A DNA stretch of 64,000 nt from JAKFDK01 sp036676195 (GCA_036676195.1 JAKFDK010000106.1:1-64000), one strand, 5' to 3'; shown: positions 25,556-34,208, numbered from the stretch's first letter. A program made the numbers and translations. The notes: generated by a model not told the origin, from the letters alone.

Positions 25556-26488
25556 CTACGGGTGCGGCTGCCCTGGTTGGTACTGCCGGCACCAATCAGA
25601 GAACGGTGTGCCGGGGTCCGCCGGGAAAGATTCCGCTTCCGGTCGATGTGTGTCTTCCGCCGGTGTCTCACCGGACAGAACTACTGGCTGATCCGCTGCC
25701 GCCCGGGGTCGGGAAACCGTCTCCTTTGCCTTCCGCTTGATCAATCCAGGCCCTCCTTTTGCATTCAGGATCTGCTCGGGCCGCAACCCGGCGGCGGCGG
25801 CTATCTGCAGGGCCGAATCCAGCCTGCCCACATCCTCGGGCCGGTGCGCATCTGAACCCAGGCTGAACACGCAGCCCTCGCGGGCGGCCAGACGGCAGTA
25901 ATCCACCGTCATGTGCCCATGTGAGGCGTTGATTTCCATGGCGGTCTCACGGTCCGCGCAGGTCCTGGCTAATTCCCGAGTATCGACCTGCAGTCCCCAG
26001 CCGGGATGGGTCAGAATGTCGACATCGTGACGACGAACTGCTTCCACCAGCGCCTTGGTATTGATGTTCCGGGCCCGGAGACGCCATGTGCCGCCAAGCC
26101 GGTCCAGTCGGCCGAGGACAAGCAGGTTCCACCCGTCGCGCCAGGTGGGCGGGATGATGGTCGGATGCATGCCTGCCAGCACCACATCCAGCTTCTCCAG
26201 AATTTCCGCAGGCACATCAAGGGCTCCGTCCAGGCTGACCACGTTTGCCTCCACCCCGGCCAGCACCCGGGCGGAGAGCTCCCCTCCGGCATTCAGCCGC
26301 CGCACCTCTCCTACCATTGTGCGCAGGGCAGCCGGACCAGCCGCAATCCACGGGTAACTGCGCGGTCCGTGATCGGCAATGCCGACTGCCTGCAGCCCGC
26401 GGGCAGCGCCGGCTCGGGCGTTATCGGCCACTGAGCCCCGGCCGTGGCTGTAACGGGTGTGAGTGTGATAGTCGCTGACGATCTCCAC
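25556..26488 (-). CDS. PHP-domain phosphoesterase
   Basis: 310 residues, GTG start behind GAGGTGA. PHP motifs: DYHTHTRYSHG at the N-terminus, GIADHGPRS, GVEANV, a His in VLAGMHPTI, ILTHPGW, and SLGSDAHRPEDVG, which complete the trinuclear metal site. The family (YcdX/histidinol-phosphatase-like) cleaves phosphate esters; the substrate is not known. The last ~45 residues are a variable tail. First gene of the rapZ-yvcK-whiA transcription unit, about 90 bases upstream of rapZ. Confidence 0.85.
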   Translation of the reverse strand: MEIVSDYHTHTRYSHGRGSVADNARAGAARGLQAVGIADHGPRSYPWIAAGPAALRTMVGEVRRLNAGGELSARVLAGVEANVVSLDGALDVPAEILEKLDVVLAGMHPTIIPPTWRDGWNLLVLGRLDRLGGTWRLRARNINTKALVEAVRRHDVDILTHPGWGLQVDTRELARTCADRETAMEINASHGHMTVDYCRLAAREGCVFSLGSDAHRPEDVGRLDSALQIAAAAGLRPEQILNAKGGPGLIKRKAKETVSRPRAAADQPVVLSGETPAEDTHRPEAESFPADPGTPFSDWCRQYQPGQPHP

Positions 26489-26643
26489 GGCAGCTTCACC
26501 TCATCCCGTAGCTTCCCCAGGCCGCGATAAATCCAGGCTGCGGCTCCATGGCGCGAATGGTGCAGGTAAAGGCTCCCGGGACGGGAACTATTTTTAAGGT
26601 GGCAACGTGAGATGATCCGTTAACATGTGAAAGGTGGAACCTG

Positions 26644-27774
26644 ATGGAACGGTTGAACCAGGTGGTGCAGTCTGCGGCCGATGAACTGCTACAGGAAACT
26701 CTGGCAGTAACCCGCATCCCTTCCCCGACCTTTGCGGAGGCCGAGCGGGCTGCCTACCTGGCCAAGAGGCTGAAGGCACTGGGTCTGCAGGATGTCGGCC
26801 ACGATGATTTGCACAACGTCTGGGGACGCCTGCCCGGTACGGAGGGTGGACCCACCCTGCTGCTAGCCGCCCACACAGATACCGTTTTCCCGGCCGGGAC
26901 AGACGTGGAACCCCGGTTCGACGGCCGCTTCTGGCGGGCCCCGGGCATCCGTGACAACAGCGCCTCGGTGGCGCTCACTCTACTCCTGCCGACCATGCTG
27001 GACAGGGCGGGCATCCGTCTGCCCGGCGACCTGATCCTGAGCTTCCCGGTCGGCGAAGAAGGCCTGGGCGACCTGCGCGGCATTCGCGCCCTGGTCAGGC
27101 GCTTTCAGGATGAAATTGCGGCCGTGTGCGTTGTTGACGGCAACCTGGCGAATTTGTGCCACGCCGGCATCAGTGTGCGCCGCCTGGAAGTCACGGGCCG
27201 TACACGCGGCGGGCATTCCTGGGGTAATTTCGGTACCACCAGCGCCATCCATGCCCTGGCCCGGATGGTGGCGCGTATCAGCCGCCTGGAGGTGCCCAAC
27301 CACCCGAAAACGACCTATAATGTGGGCACTTTTCAAGGCGGTACCACGGTCAACACAGTCGCCGCCGAAGCCAGCATGCTGATTGATCTGCGTAGCGTGG
27401 ACGCCAGTGCCCTGGCGGACCTGGAGCGGCAGGTCCGCACCATTCTGGCTGCCGAGGCCCGAGCCTTCGCTGATCTGGATCTGGCCGTCAAGGTCGTCGG
27501 CGACCGCCCGGGAGGCCATATCGACTCCGCCCACCCGGTGGTACAGTGTGCCATGGCGGCCTACCGGCGGCTGGGTCTGGAGGCCCGGCTGCACCCGGGC
27601 AGTACCGATGCCAACATTCCCCTGAGCCTTGGCATTCCCGCCTGCTCGTTTGGCGTCACGACCGGTGGCGGCGTACACACACTGGACGAATACCTCGATC
27701 CGACCAGTCTGGTTCCCGGTATGGCGGCCCTGGCGACCTGGGTTTTCCTTCTCATGGCAGACCTGCGCATTTGA
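26644..27774 (+). CDS. M20 family metallopeptidase (PepT/ArgE-like)
   Basis: 376 residues, ATG behind AAAGGTGG. The metal ligands are seen in LLAAHTDTVF, APGIRDNSASVA, VGEEGLGDL and the His of GGVHTLDEY; the dimerisation domain has GRTRGGHSWGNFG and NTVAAEASMLIDLR. It is closest to dipeptidase/tripeptidase-like M20 proteins, different from the M20D enzyme at 19.8 kb. Soluble and cytoplasmic. It is divergent from the PHP gene. Confidence 0.88.
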   Translation: MERLNQVVQSAADELLQETLAVTRIPSPTFAEAERAAYLAKRLKALGLQDVGHDDLHNVWGRLPGTEGGPTLLLAAHTDTVFPAGTDVEPRFDGRFWRAPGIRDNSASVALTLLLPTMLDRAGIRLPGDLILSFPVGEEGLGDLRGIRALVRRFQDEIAAVCVVDGNLANLCHAGISVRRLEVTGRTRGGHSWGNFGTTSAIHALARMVARISRLEVPNHPKTTYNVGTFQGGTTVNTVAAEASMLIDLRSVDASALADLERQVRTILAAEARAFADLDLAVKVVGDRPGGHIDSAHPVVQCAMAAYRRLGLEARLHPGSTDANIPLSLGIPACSFGVTTGGGVHTLDEYLDPTSLVPGMAALATWVFLLMADLRI

Positions 27775-27831
27775 CCACGGTGCACATAAGATAGGGCGGA
27801 ATCCCATCAGACCAGAACGGGAGGAAGCCGT

Positions 27832-28347
27832 ATGCCGTACCGCCTGGCCCAGGCCGTAATGCCCGTTGTTCAACACACGTACCTCGAACACATGTGTGGC
27901 GCACCCGCCGCGCATGCGCTCTGGCAAGCTGCCCTCGCCGGTGCGTTCGTGGGAATGGGCCACCCGCCCACCACGGCTATGAGGGCAGCCGAAACGGTAG
28001 AGATGGCCCTGGGCATCCGTGAACCCGCCGGTTACCAGCGGGCCGAGTTGGCGGCCCTGACCAGGGGCATCGTTCATCCGGCACTGGTTCCCGGGGTCAT
28101 GGAGGCTCCCGGCATCATGGGCATCAGCCCCGTCGCCATGGGCATCGCCCCCGGCGCGATGGGCATCACCCCCGGCGCGATGGGCGTCACGCCGGGAATG
28201 GCTGGAATGGTCCCGGGGGTCGTCGGCGTGCGTCCCGGTGTAATGGGCATGCTTCCCGGCGAGTTGGCGGGTGCTGTCCCCACTGCCGGGCGTCCGGCGC
28301 CGCTGTGGGAAATGAACATTCTGGATGTTGATGTTGACCTGGATTAG
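27832..28347 (+). CDS. Met/Pro-rich heptad-repeat protein A
   Basis: 171 residues, ATG six bases behind GGGAGGA. The first ~90 residues form a helical domain with AHALWQAALAGAFVGMGHPP. Residues ~95-150 are about seven copies of a 7-residue unit (GISPVAM, GIAPGAM, GITPGAM, GVTPGMA ...), encoded by 21-base DNA repeats. The end is acidic (ILDVDVDLD). No signal peptide. The same build, a helical head plus a different heptad, is found in the protein at 31706-32212, so the two are probably paralogues. Function unknown; a structural (for example spore-surface) role is only a guess. Confidence 0.7.
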   Translation: MPYRLAQAVMPVVQHTYLEHMCGAPAAHALWQAALAGAFVGMGHPPTTAMRAAETVEMALGIREPAGYQRAELAALTRGIVHPALVPGVMEAPGIMGISPVAMGIAPGAMGITPGAMGVTPGMAGMVPGVVGVRPGVMGMLPGELAGAVPTAGRPAPLWEMNILDVDVDLD

Positions 28348-28363
28348 TACGGCCAGACAGGCC

Positions 28364-28392
28364 GGGCCGACTGCCAACACGGCAGTCGGCCC
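28364..28392. terminator. Terminator between convergent genes
   Basis: GGGCCGACTGCC (28364-28375) pairs with 28381-28392 around AACAC. It lies between repeat protein A and pgi and can serve both. Confidence 0.75.
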
Positions 28393-28403
28393 AGTTTCCG
28401 GTC

Positions 28404-29750
28404 TCAATTCAGTCGCTGCTCCAGCCGTTCCTTTTCTGCTTCATATCCGGGTTTGCCCAACAGCGCAAACATGTTGCGTTTATAGGCCTCTACACCGGGC
28501 TGATCAAATGGGTTCACGCCCAGCAAATAGCCGCTGATGGCGCAAGCCTTTTCAAAGAAATAAACCAGGTTGCCGAACCAACGGGCCGTCAGCTCAGGCA
28601 CCACGATTTTCAGGTTGGGCACATCGCCGTCGGCGTGGGCCAACAGAGTACCCTCACACGCCCGCCGGTTGACTTCATTCATGGTCTGTCCGGCGAGAAA
28701 GTTCATACCGTCCAGGTTTTCCGCGTCATGGGGAACGTGGTGATCAGCCCTGGGGTGCTGCACCCACAGCACCGTTTCGAACAGCCCCCGGCGTCCCTCC
28801 TGTATGTACTGGCCCATCGAGTGCAGGTCTGTACTGAAATGAACAGCCGCCGGGAAGATCCCCTTGCGGTCTTTGCCCTCACTTTCGCCAAACAACTGCT
28901 TCCACCACTCGGCGAAATGGTGCAATCCATGCTCGTAGTTGACCAGCAACTCCACCGTATATCCCTTGCGGTAAAGGATGTTGCGAACGGCGGCATAACG
29001 ATAACTGTCATTAACAGCCAGGTCCGGGTCTGCATAAGCCGCCATCGCCTCAGCCGCCCCCTGGATCATGGCCTCAATCTCGATTCCGGCGGCGGCAATC
29101 GGCAGCAGGCCGACGGGAGTCAACACCGAATAGCGGCCACCCACGTCATCGGGCACTACAAAGCTTTCGTAGCCTTCGGTGGCGGCCATCTGTTTCAACG
29201 CACCGCGCGCCCGGTCGGTGGTCGCATAAATCCGACGTCGGGCGCCTTCCTTACCGTACTTGCGCTCCATCCAGGCACGCAGAACCCGGAAAGCCACGGC
29301 TGGTTCCGTGGTGGTGCCCGATTTAGAAATGACATTGACCGCCACCTCCCGGTCTTCCAGCAGTTCCAGCAGGTGGGTCAGATAAGTACCACTGATCTGA
29401 TGCCCGGCAAAATAAACGGCCGGACCCTGCCGCCGTTCCCGCGGCAACTGGTTATAAAAGGAGTGTCCAAGCATTTCAATCGCTGCCCGGGCGCCCAGGT
29501 AGGAGCCACCGATGCCCACCACCACCAGTGCGTCGGCATCGTGGCGGATCTGTGCCGCCGCCTCTTGAATCCGGGCAAATTCTGACCGGTCGTAATGCCG
29601 GGGCAGGTCCAACCAACCGGTAAATTCCGCCCCCGGTCCGGTGCGCGCGTGTAAAAGGTCATGAGCCGTCCGCACCTGCGGCGCCAGCAAGTCGAGTTCT
29701 GTTTGAGTCAGCGAGGGCAGCGCCTGTCTGTGCTCAAAGCAAATACTCAT
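28404..29750 (-). CDS. pgi: Glucose-6-phosphate isomerase (SIS type)
   Basis: 448 residues, the short bacterial form. It interconverts glucose-6-phosphate and fructose-6-phosphate. The two SIS domains show ALVVVGIGGSYLGARAAIE, NVISKSGTTTEPAVAFR, VPDDVGGRYSVLTPVGLLP, FSTDLHSMGQYIQEG and PFDQPGVEAYK, with the catalytic Glu and Lys regions intact. The start is five bases after the stop of the cupin isomerase gene, whose last codons contain GAGGAG as ribosome binding site. Third gene of a glucokinase-isomerase-isomerase operon. Confidence 0.96.
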   Translation of the reverse strand: MSICFEHRQALPSLTQTELDLLAPQVRTAHDLLHARTGPGAEFTGWLDLPRHYDRSEFARIQEAAAQIRHDADALVVVGIGGSYLGARAAIEMLGHSFYNQLPRERRQGPAVYFAGHQISGTYLTHLLELLEDREVAVNVISKSGTTTEPAVAFRVLRAWMERKYGKEGARRRIYATTDRARGALKQMAATEGYESFVVPDDVGGRYSVLTPVGLLPIAAAGIEIEAMIQGAAEAMAAYADPDLAVNDSYRYAAVRNILYRKGYTVELLVNYEHGLHHFAEWWKQLFGESEGKDRKGIFPAAVHFSTDLHSMGQYIQEGRRGLFETVLWVQHPRADHHVPHDAENLDGMNFLAGQTMNEVNRRACEGTLLAHADGDVPNLKIVVPELTARWFGNLVYFFEKACAISGYLLGVNPFDQPGVEAYKRNMFALLGKPGYEAEKERLEQRLN

Positions 29751-29755
29751 CTCTT

Positions 29756-30592
29756 TTACTCCTCGTCGTCATCCTCGTTCCCCTCATCCAGTTCCGGAAA
29801 CACCAGCAAACCGGCCACCGCTTCCGGGTTGCCCACCCAGCCGAATCTTTCCGGGTGGCGCACCGCCGAAACGTAAAGGGGCATACCCTCCTCAAGGCCG
29901 AGCTGGGAGTACTCCTCCTCCACGGGCACCATCCGCAGGTCAGCCACAAGGGTATACCGGGGATTCTCCACAAATTCCGGTTCCCGGTCAGCCCCCACCG
30001 TGCAGTAGTAACAGGCACCCCGCCAATTGCGATAAGGTATGTACAGATGTTCGGGGCTCCGGCTTTCCAGTTCGGCAACCACCAGCACCCGTTTGCCGGG
30101 GTTGATGATGACATGGCCGTAGCCAGGCGGGACGATTCCCTTTTGCCCTGTCTCCACCTCCATGACGACAGCATCCTCTACTTCACCCGGGTTGGTAACC
30201 GCCGCTTTCTGGCACAGAACCAGGGCCGTACCCAGCAGTACCTCAACCACGTGGGCAGAGGAAAGCCCCCCGGGTCGGTGCGATTCATAATGGCCGTGGG
30301 TCTTATTAAACTCCGGACCCAGCTTGCCAGGCGGAACCAGCGTCAGGTGATAGACCAGCCCCGCTGCAGCCAACTGCTCACGATCCCTCGGCAGCCCGGC
30401 GTCCTGGTACACATGATACGCCGGGTCCGATCCGCCCGGGCTCTCCGGTTGCATGCGCACGTTCTGCAAATCTGCCAGGGTAACGGGGGCTGCCACCGGA
30501 CCTGGGCCGTCCCCGCGCCATTCCAACACACCAGTGGTATCATCGACTCGGATGGGTAAACCGGACACCTTGAGTAAATCTTTCCATGCCAT
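29756..30592 (-). CDS. Cupin-type phosphoglucose isomerase (archaeal GPI family)
   Basis: 278 residues. The metal-binding cupin motifs of the archaeal enzyme are visible: LVPPGKLGPEFNKTHGHYE near residue 90-105, VVEVLLGTALVLCQ, and VPPGYGHVIINPG near residue 150. The family performs the same reaction as the SIS enzyme encoded just downstream but is unrelated in structure. The protein is longer than most archaeal members (about 190 residues), with extra N- and C-terminal parts and an acidic tail. It lies 10 bases after the glucokinase gene. Confidence 0.85.
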   Translation of the reverse strand: MAWKDLLKVSGLPIRVDDTTGVLEWRGDGPGPVAAPVTLADLQNVRMQPESPGGSDPAYHVYQDAGLPRDREQLAAAGLVYHLTLVPPGKLGPEFNKTHGHYESHRPGGLSSAHVVEVLLGTALVLCQKAAVTNPGEVEDAVVMEVETGQKGIVPPGYGHVIINPGKRVLVVAELESRSPEHLYIPYRNWRGACYYCTVGADREPEFVENPRYTLVADLRMVPVEEEYSQLGLEEGMPLYVSAVRHPERFGWVGNPEAVAGLLVFPELDEGNEDDDEE

Positions 30593-30602
30593 CTGGTTCT
30601 TT

Positions 30603-31559
30603 TCACCGCCAAATCAGAGTGGCTGCACCCACCAACCCCGCCTCGTTACCCAGCCGGGCGCCAACGATGTCCACCTGCCGGGCCGGCCCGCCCAGCGCCC
30701 GGCAAGCCACTTCAGCCCTGATGGGGTCCAGCAGCAGATCCCCGGCCCGGGCCAGGGACCCCCCCACTACAATCATCTCCGGGTTCAAAGCATTGACCAC
30801 TCCGGCCAGAACACATCCCAGCCGCCGGGCCGCATCGCTGAGGATACCGGACGCTGTGGGATCGCCGCTCTGGGCTGCTGCCAGAACGGAACGGGCATCG
30901 ACCTTACCGCGATAAGTATGGTGGGCATGATCACGAATGCTGTTACCCCGCCCCTGGGCCACCGCCTCCCGGCCTCGGGCAGCCACCGCACTGGCACTGG
31001 AATAAACCTCCAGGCAGCCGTGACGGCCGCACCCACAGCGAGGGCCGGAATCGTCGACCGGAATATGGCCAAGCTCCCCGGCCAGACCGAAGGCACCGCG
31101 ATAAATGCGGCCGTCGATAATCAGGCCGCCGCCAACGCCGGTCCCGAGCGTGACCATGACCACATGCCGCTTACCCCGGGCTGCTCCTGCCCACTGTTCA
31201 CCAAGGGCCGCGCAGTTGGCGTCGTTATCGACACGCACCGGCAGACGGAGATGCTCTGACAGGATCGTACCCAGTGCCACGTTCTCCCAGCGCAGGTTCG
31301 GCGCCAGCAAAACAGTACCACTGGAAGCATCCACCAAGCCAGGGGCGCCAACCCCCACGCCCCCGATCTTTTCCCGCACCCGCCGCGGCGACCGGTTGAC
31401 TGCGTCACGGACCGCCAGCAACAGGTTGTCCACCACGATGGCCGAGCCCCGCTGAACTTCGGTGGCCCGGTGTCCCTTCCCGTAAATGCGACCGTTATAA
31501 TCCATCACCCCGGCGGCCACCTTGGTGCCACCCAGGTCAATGCCAATGGCGTAGGACAT
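30603..31559 (-). CDS. glk: ROK family glucokinase
   Basis: 318 residues from ATG 31559. N-terminal phosphate loop AIGIDLGGTKVAAGV, VRVDNDANCAALGE, VTLGTGVGGGLIIDG, and the ROK zinc motif CGCGRHGCLEVYSSASAV with three Cys are all intact. It phosphorylates glucose with ATP. GGGAGGAG at 31585-31578 is 18 bases from this ATG but only six from an in-frame CTG at 31571, so the true start is uncertain. An ATG further up at 31610 overlaps the -10 sequence and is unlikely. Leads the glycolysis-entry operon. Confidence 0.92.
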   Translation of the reverse strand: MSYAIGIDLGGTKVAAGVMDYNGRIYGKGHRATEVQRGSAIVVDNLLLAVRDAVNRSPRRVREKIGGVGVGAPGLVDASSGTVLLAPNLRWENVALGTILSEHLRLPVRVDNDANCAALGEQWAGAARGKRHVVMVTLGTGVGGGLIIDGRIYRGAFGLAGELGHIPVDDSGPRCGCGRHGCLEVYSSASAVAARGREAVAQGRGNSIRDHAHHTYRGKVDARSVLAAAQSGDPTASGILSDAARRLGCVLAGVVNALNPEMIVVGGSLARAGDLLLDPIRAEVACRALGGPARQVDIVGARLGNEAGLVGAATLIWR

Positions 31560-31608
31560 GTGTTGCGACAGCCGGGGCTCCTCCCTTGCTGTGCCAGAAT
31601 CCGCCATC

Positions 31609-31614
31609 ATTATA
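31609..31614 (-). promoter_or_regulatory. -10 element upstream of glucokinase operon
   Basis: A perfect TATAAT on the minus strand. A TTTCAC 18 bases upstream is a weak -35 candidate. Transcription would start near 31602, upstream of the GGGAGGAG ribosome binding site. Confidence 0.55.
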
Positions 31615-31705
31615 AGCTAGTATCAGCCCAAAGTGAAAGGTGATGGAAATATAAGACACGAGGGGCGGCATCCCTTGGAAAGACCGCCCCCATTTACCGG
31701 CTATG

Positions 31706-32212
31706 CTAGCAGATCAACTGGGAAAGACCGCCGACGGCCCAGGGCATCTGCCCCGCAGCCCAGGGCATCTGTCCCACCGCCCAGGGCATCTGCCCCGCAG
31801 CCCAGGGCATCTGCCCCGCAGCCCAGGGCATCTGCGCCGTGGTCCACGAGGGCACGCCCAGAACCCCGGCCTCAAGGCCGGTGATCCCGCGTTCCAGGCC
31901 GGTGATCCCTCGCTCCAGACCGGTAATCCCAAGCTCCAGACCGGTGATCCCGCGTTCCGGCCCGATCACGCCCATCATCCGGCCCGGGCGCACCATCCGC
32001 ATCTCCGGGGCAATCATCATTCCGGCGCCTTCCCAGCCCTTTACCGTATGGTGAGCTTCAGCAGGGGAAAGGCCGGCGGCAACCAGGGCGCCCGCCATGG
32101 CCGCGTGAGTGCAGGCCTGGGCACACATGGCGTCAACGGCACTGCTGAGGTGATGCGCTTCCATCCGACCAATGGGGGCCATTAAGTTGTGAAGCCGGTG
32201 CGGCAACCTCAT
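31706..32212 (-). CDS. Heptad-repeat protein B with two different repeat arrays
   Basis: 168 residues from ATG 32212 (AGAGGAG three bases upstream; a TTG six bases further on has better spacing). The helical head contains CTHAAMAGALVAAGLSPAEA, similar to AALAGAFVGMGHPP of the protein at 27.8 kb. Two arrays of 7-residue units follow: about five of GITGLER type, then six of QMPWAAG type, each encoded by 21-base DNA repeats. No signal peptide. The repeat unit differs completely from that of protein A although the head is related. Function unknown. Confidence 0.7.
   Translation of the reverse strand: MRLPHRLHNLMAPIGRMEAHHLSSAVDAMCAQACTHAAMAGALVAAGLSPAEAHHTVKGWEGAGMMIAPEMRMVRPGRMMGVIGPERGITGLELGITGLERGITGLERGITGLEAGVLGVPSWTTAQMPWAAGQMPWAAGQMPWAVGQMPWAAGQMPWAVGGLSQLIC
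31735..31850. repeat. 21-bp tandem repeats inside protein B gene
   Basis: Six near-identical copies of a 21-base unit containing CCCAGGGCATCTGCCCC, coding on the minus strand for QMPWAAG. Copies differ by one to four bases, mostly at the variable Ala/Val codons. A second 21-base array (GGCCGGTGATCCC units) lies at about 31870-31960. Confidence 0.85.
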
Positions 32213-32267
32213 CCACTCCTCTGTATGGCATTCCACGCCCAGAGTATGTGTGTTATGTAAAGAAGGT

Positions 32268-32294
32268 GCCCGCCGGTGTGAGACAACGGCGGGC
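32268..32294 (-). terminator. Terminator after B-box membrane protein
   Basis: GCCCGCCG and CGGCGGGC pair around an 11-base loop; the minus strand then reads ACCTTCTTTAC. Confidence 0.6.
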
Positions 32295-32301
32295 GTCCGT
32301 G

Positions 32302-33009
32302 CTAGACATGATTGTCCTTGATCCCGCCCCTGAGCAGATAGGCCCCGGCGGCGATGAGCAGAAGGGACAGGATAATGCGCTCGGGCAGACCGGAGTTGTA
32401 GCGGTAAACCGACAGAACTTCGGTGAGCATGGAACGGGCGATGGCCAGTACCCCCACCGCAATCAGGGCGTAGGCCGACAACTTCTTGCTGTCCTTCCCC
32501 TGAAACACGGTCAGGTTAAATAAGGGCTCATCCAAAGCGGGCAGTCCCTTGCGGATCCGGGCATAGGCCTCGCGGGCATCAAAGACACTGAAGAAAATCG
32601 CCACCAGTTGCAGCCACGGCTCCAGAATGTTGTCTAACTGCAGCACGTCGGCCAGTAACAGGGCACCAATAAAACCACCCATCAGGTGCAGGCCGCGGGT
32701 CCGCAGCCCCAGATAAAGGTGCCCAAGGCCCGGGAACAACCCGAGAACAGTCGCCAAAACCTCGTTCTTGCCATCGGGGCCCTTGGACCATTTCGACGCC
32801 GGCGGTGCCGGCAAAGGCGAAGGCGGCATGGTCGGGGCTTCCTGCGCCGGCGGACGGGCGGGTGCGGCTTCCGGGGCAATCCGTGCCTCCAGGCAGGGTC
32901 GGCAATATTCCTGCCCATGCAAGGTAATCAGGCACTCCGGGCAAGCTGGCTTGCCGCAAGTCACGCACAGGGCAAAGGCCTCGCGGTTGGTATGAATCTG
33001 ACAATACAC
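32302..33009 (-). CDS. B-box zinc-finger membrane protein
   Basis: 235 residues. The first 45 residues are a B-box-like zinc finger: CQIHTNREAFALCVTCGKPA followed by CPECL and YCRPCLE. A Pro-rich linker (residues ~45-75) leads to a membrane part with four or five helices (TVLGLFPGLGHLYLG, LMGGFIGALLLADVLQL, YALIAVGVLAIARSML, ILSLLLIAAGAYLL). The GLGHLYLG piece resembles TM2-domain proteins. GTG start. Function unknown; such proteins are common in GC-rich Bacillota. Confidence 0.7.
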   Translation of the reverse strand: MYCQIHTNREAFALCVTCGKPACPECLITLHGQEYCRPCLEARIAPEAAPARPPAQEAPTMPPSPLPAPPASKWSKGPDGKNEVLATVLGLFPGLGHLYLGLRTRGLHLMGGFIGALLLADVLQLDNILEPWLQLVAIFFSVFDAREAYARIRKGLPALDEPLFNLTVFQGKDSKKLSAYALIAVGVLAIARSMLTEVLSVYRYNSGLPERIILSLLLIAAGAYLLRGGIKDNHV

Positions 33010-33039
33010 GAACTATCACTTCCCTAATTTCAAGATGAC

Positions 33040-33546
33040 TCAGCGCTGCAGCAAGGAGGCCAGCACCTGCAGGGACGCAACTTTGTGTTGGACCAGCCAG
33101 ACGGTGGCGTCAGCCCAGATTCCGCTGAACCGTGCAATGGTCGGGTTCAAGTAGGTGAGTGCCACCAGGCGCAGGAATTCACTGGAGCCCGCCGAAACCA
33201 CAAGCACAGCCGAGAAAGCGTAAGCGGCATTGGCCCACCTGCCCCAGGTCCAGTGACCCTTGAACCAGTTCCACGGCTGCCACAGTGCGGCTTCATGCTC
33301 CTGCGCCAGCCTCAGCATGACCTGTTGCGTAAAGTTAACCGGCAGGGGCGGCGGGTCAGCCAGCACCCGCTGATGCAGTTGCGGATCTGCCAATGCGGCG
33401 AACAGGTTACGGTCGTCCTCCAGCTCCGCCCGGCAGTCCGCACAGTAGGCCAGGTGCCCATCCATGTCGGTCACCTCCTCCGCCGACAATTCGTCAGCCA
33501 GGTATAACCCCAATCGCTGCTGAGCCTGTTGGCAATCCACTTCCAC
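33040..33546 (-). CDS. Anti-sigma factor with zf-HC2 domain
   Basis: 168 residues from a GTG at 33546, behind AAAGGGGGG and inside the 3' end of the sigma-factor gene. The zinc-binding pattern HLAYCADCRAELE is typical of zf-HC2 anti-sigma proteins. A hydrophobic segment (AAYAFSAVLVVSAG, residues ~115-130) would anchor it in the membrane. It should hold the ECF sigma factor encoded upstream until a signal releases it. Confidence 0.8.
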   Translation of the reverse strand: MEVDCQQAQQRLGLYLADELSAEEVTDMDGHLAYCADCRAELEDDRNLFAALADPQLHQRVLADPPPLPVNFTQQVMLRLAQEHEAALWQPWNWFKGHWTWGRWANAAYAFSAVLVVSAGSSEFLRLVALTYLNPTIARFSGIWADATVWLVQHKVASLQVLASLLQR

Positions 33547-34114
33547 CCCCCCTTTCCCTGTCCAGTAAGATACGTTTGAGTTGCGCTCTGGCCCGGTAAA
33601 GGCGGGTCTCAATGGTTCGGACCGGTACCGCGAGACGTTCAGCGATTTCCTGGTACGACAGGTTGTGGAAGTGGTAAAGTATAACAGCCTGTCGGTAGTC
33701 TTCCGAAAGTTGCTTCAGAGCAGCCGCCACCTGTTCCCGGCGTTCCCTGATCAGAGCCTCGTCCTCCGGCCCCGGCCCGTGGTCGGCAACCTGAGGGGAC
33801 AGAGAGCTTTCCTCTCCCGGCGGGGCCAGCGGCACCTGCAGGGGCCGCCGTTTACGGGAGCGCAGGTAATCCAGCGCGGCATTGACCGTCAGCCGGTGCA
33901 GCCATGTCGTGAAGGCCGCATCTCCGCGGTAACCGGGCAAAGCCCGGTAAACCTTGAGGAACACTTCCTGGGCCAGGTCCCGAGCTTCCTCAGCGTCGGC
34001 AACCATGGCATAAAGGGTGCGGTAAATACGGCCCTGATGCCGGTCTACCAGCAGGGCAAAGGCGTCGGTATGGCCTTTTTGCGCAGCCAGGGCCAGTTCC
34101 TCATCCCGCTGCAC
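33494..34114 (-). CDS. ECF RNA polymerase sigma factor
   Basis: 206 residues from GTG 34114 behind GGAGGG (a further GTG at 34135 is possible). Region 2 has YAMVADAEEARDLAQEVFLK and AFTTWLHRLTVNAALDYLR; region 4 has LPPEYRQ-type LSEDYRQAVILYHFHNLSY and RLAVPVRTIETRLYRAR. SigW/RpoE-like. Overlaps the anti-sigma gene by 53 bases. Its own targets cannot be told; the CPBP protease upstream, divergently read, is one candidate. Confidence 0.92.
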   Translation of the reverse strand: MQRDEELALAAQKGHTDAFALLVDRHQGRIYRTLYAMVADAEEARDLAQEVFLKVYRALPGYRGDAAFTTWLHRLTVNAALDYLRSRKRRPLQVPLAPPGEESSLSPQVADHGPGPEDEALIRERREQVAAALKQLSEDYRQAVILYHFHNLSYQEIAERLAVPVRTIETRLYRARAQLKRILLDRERGGGSGLPTGSAAIGVIPG

Positions 34115-34208
34115 CGTAAAAGCCCTCCAGTGCACCTGTCCTGCACGTATAGACGCACGGCCACGGTAAAACCCTTCACTGAAAACGGAGGCTTTCCTGC
34201 AATCCCTT

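Noticed and set aside
26600..26630. AGGTGGCAACGTGAG before the M20 peptidase looks like a T-box core
   Set aside because: Only about 155 bases separate the divergent genes, too short for Stem I, and no AGAGAG element or terminator is present.
26980..28407. A 475-codon minus-strand frame opposite the M20 peptidase and repeat protein A
   Set aside because: Antisense shadow; includes repeated AHRAGGD-type low complexity generated by the 21-base repeats of the real gene.
31735..31850. Regular 21-bp repeats as a CRISPR array
   Set aside because: The repeats are contiguous without spacers and lie in frame inside a coding gene.
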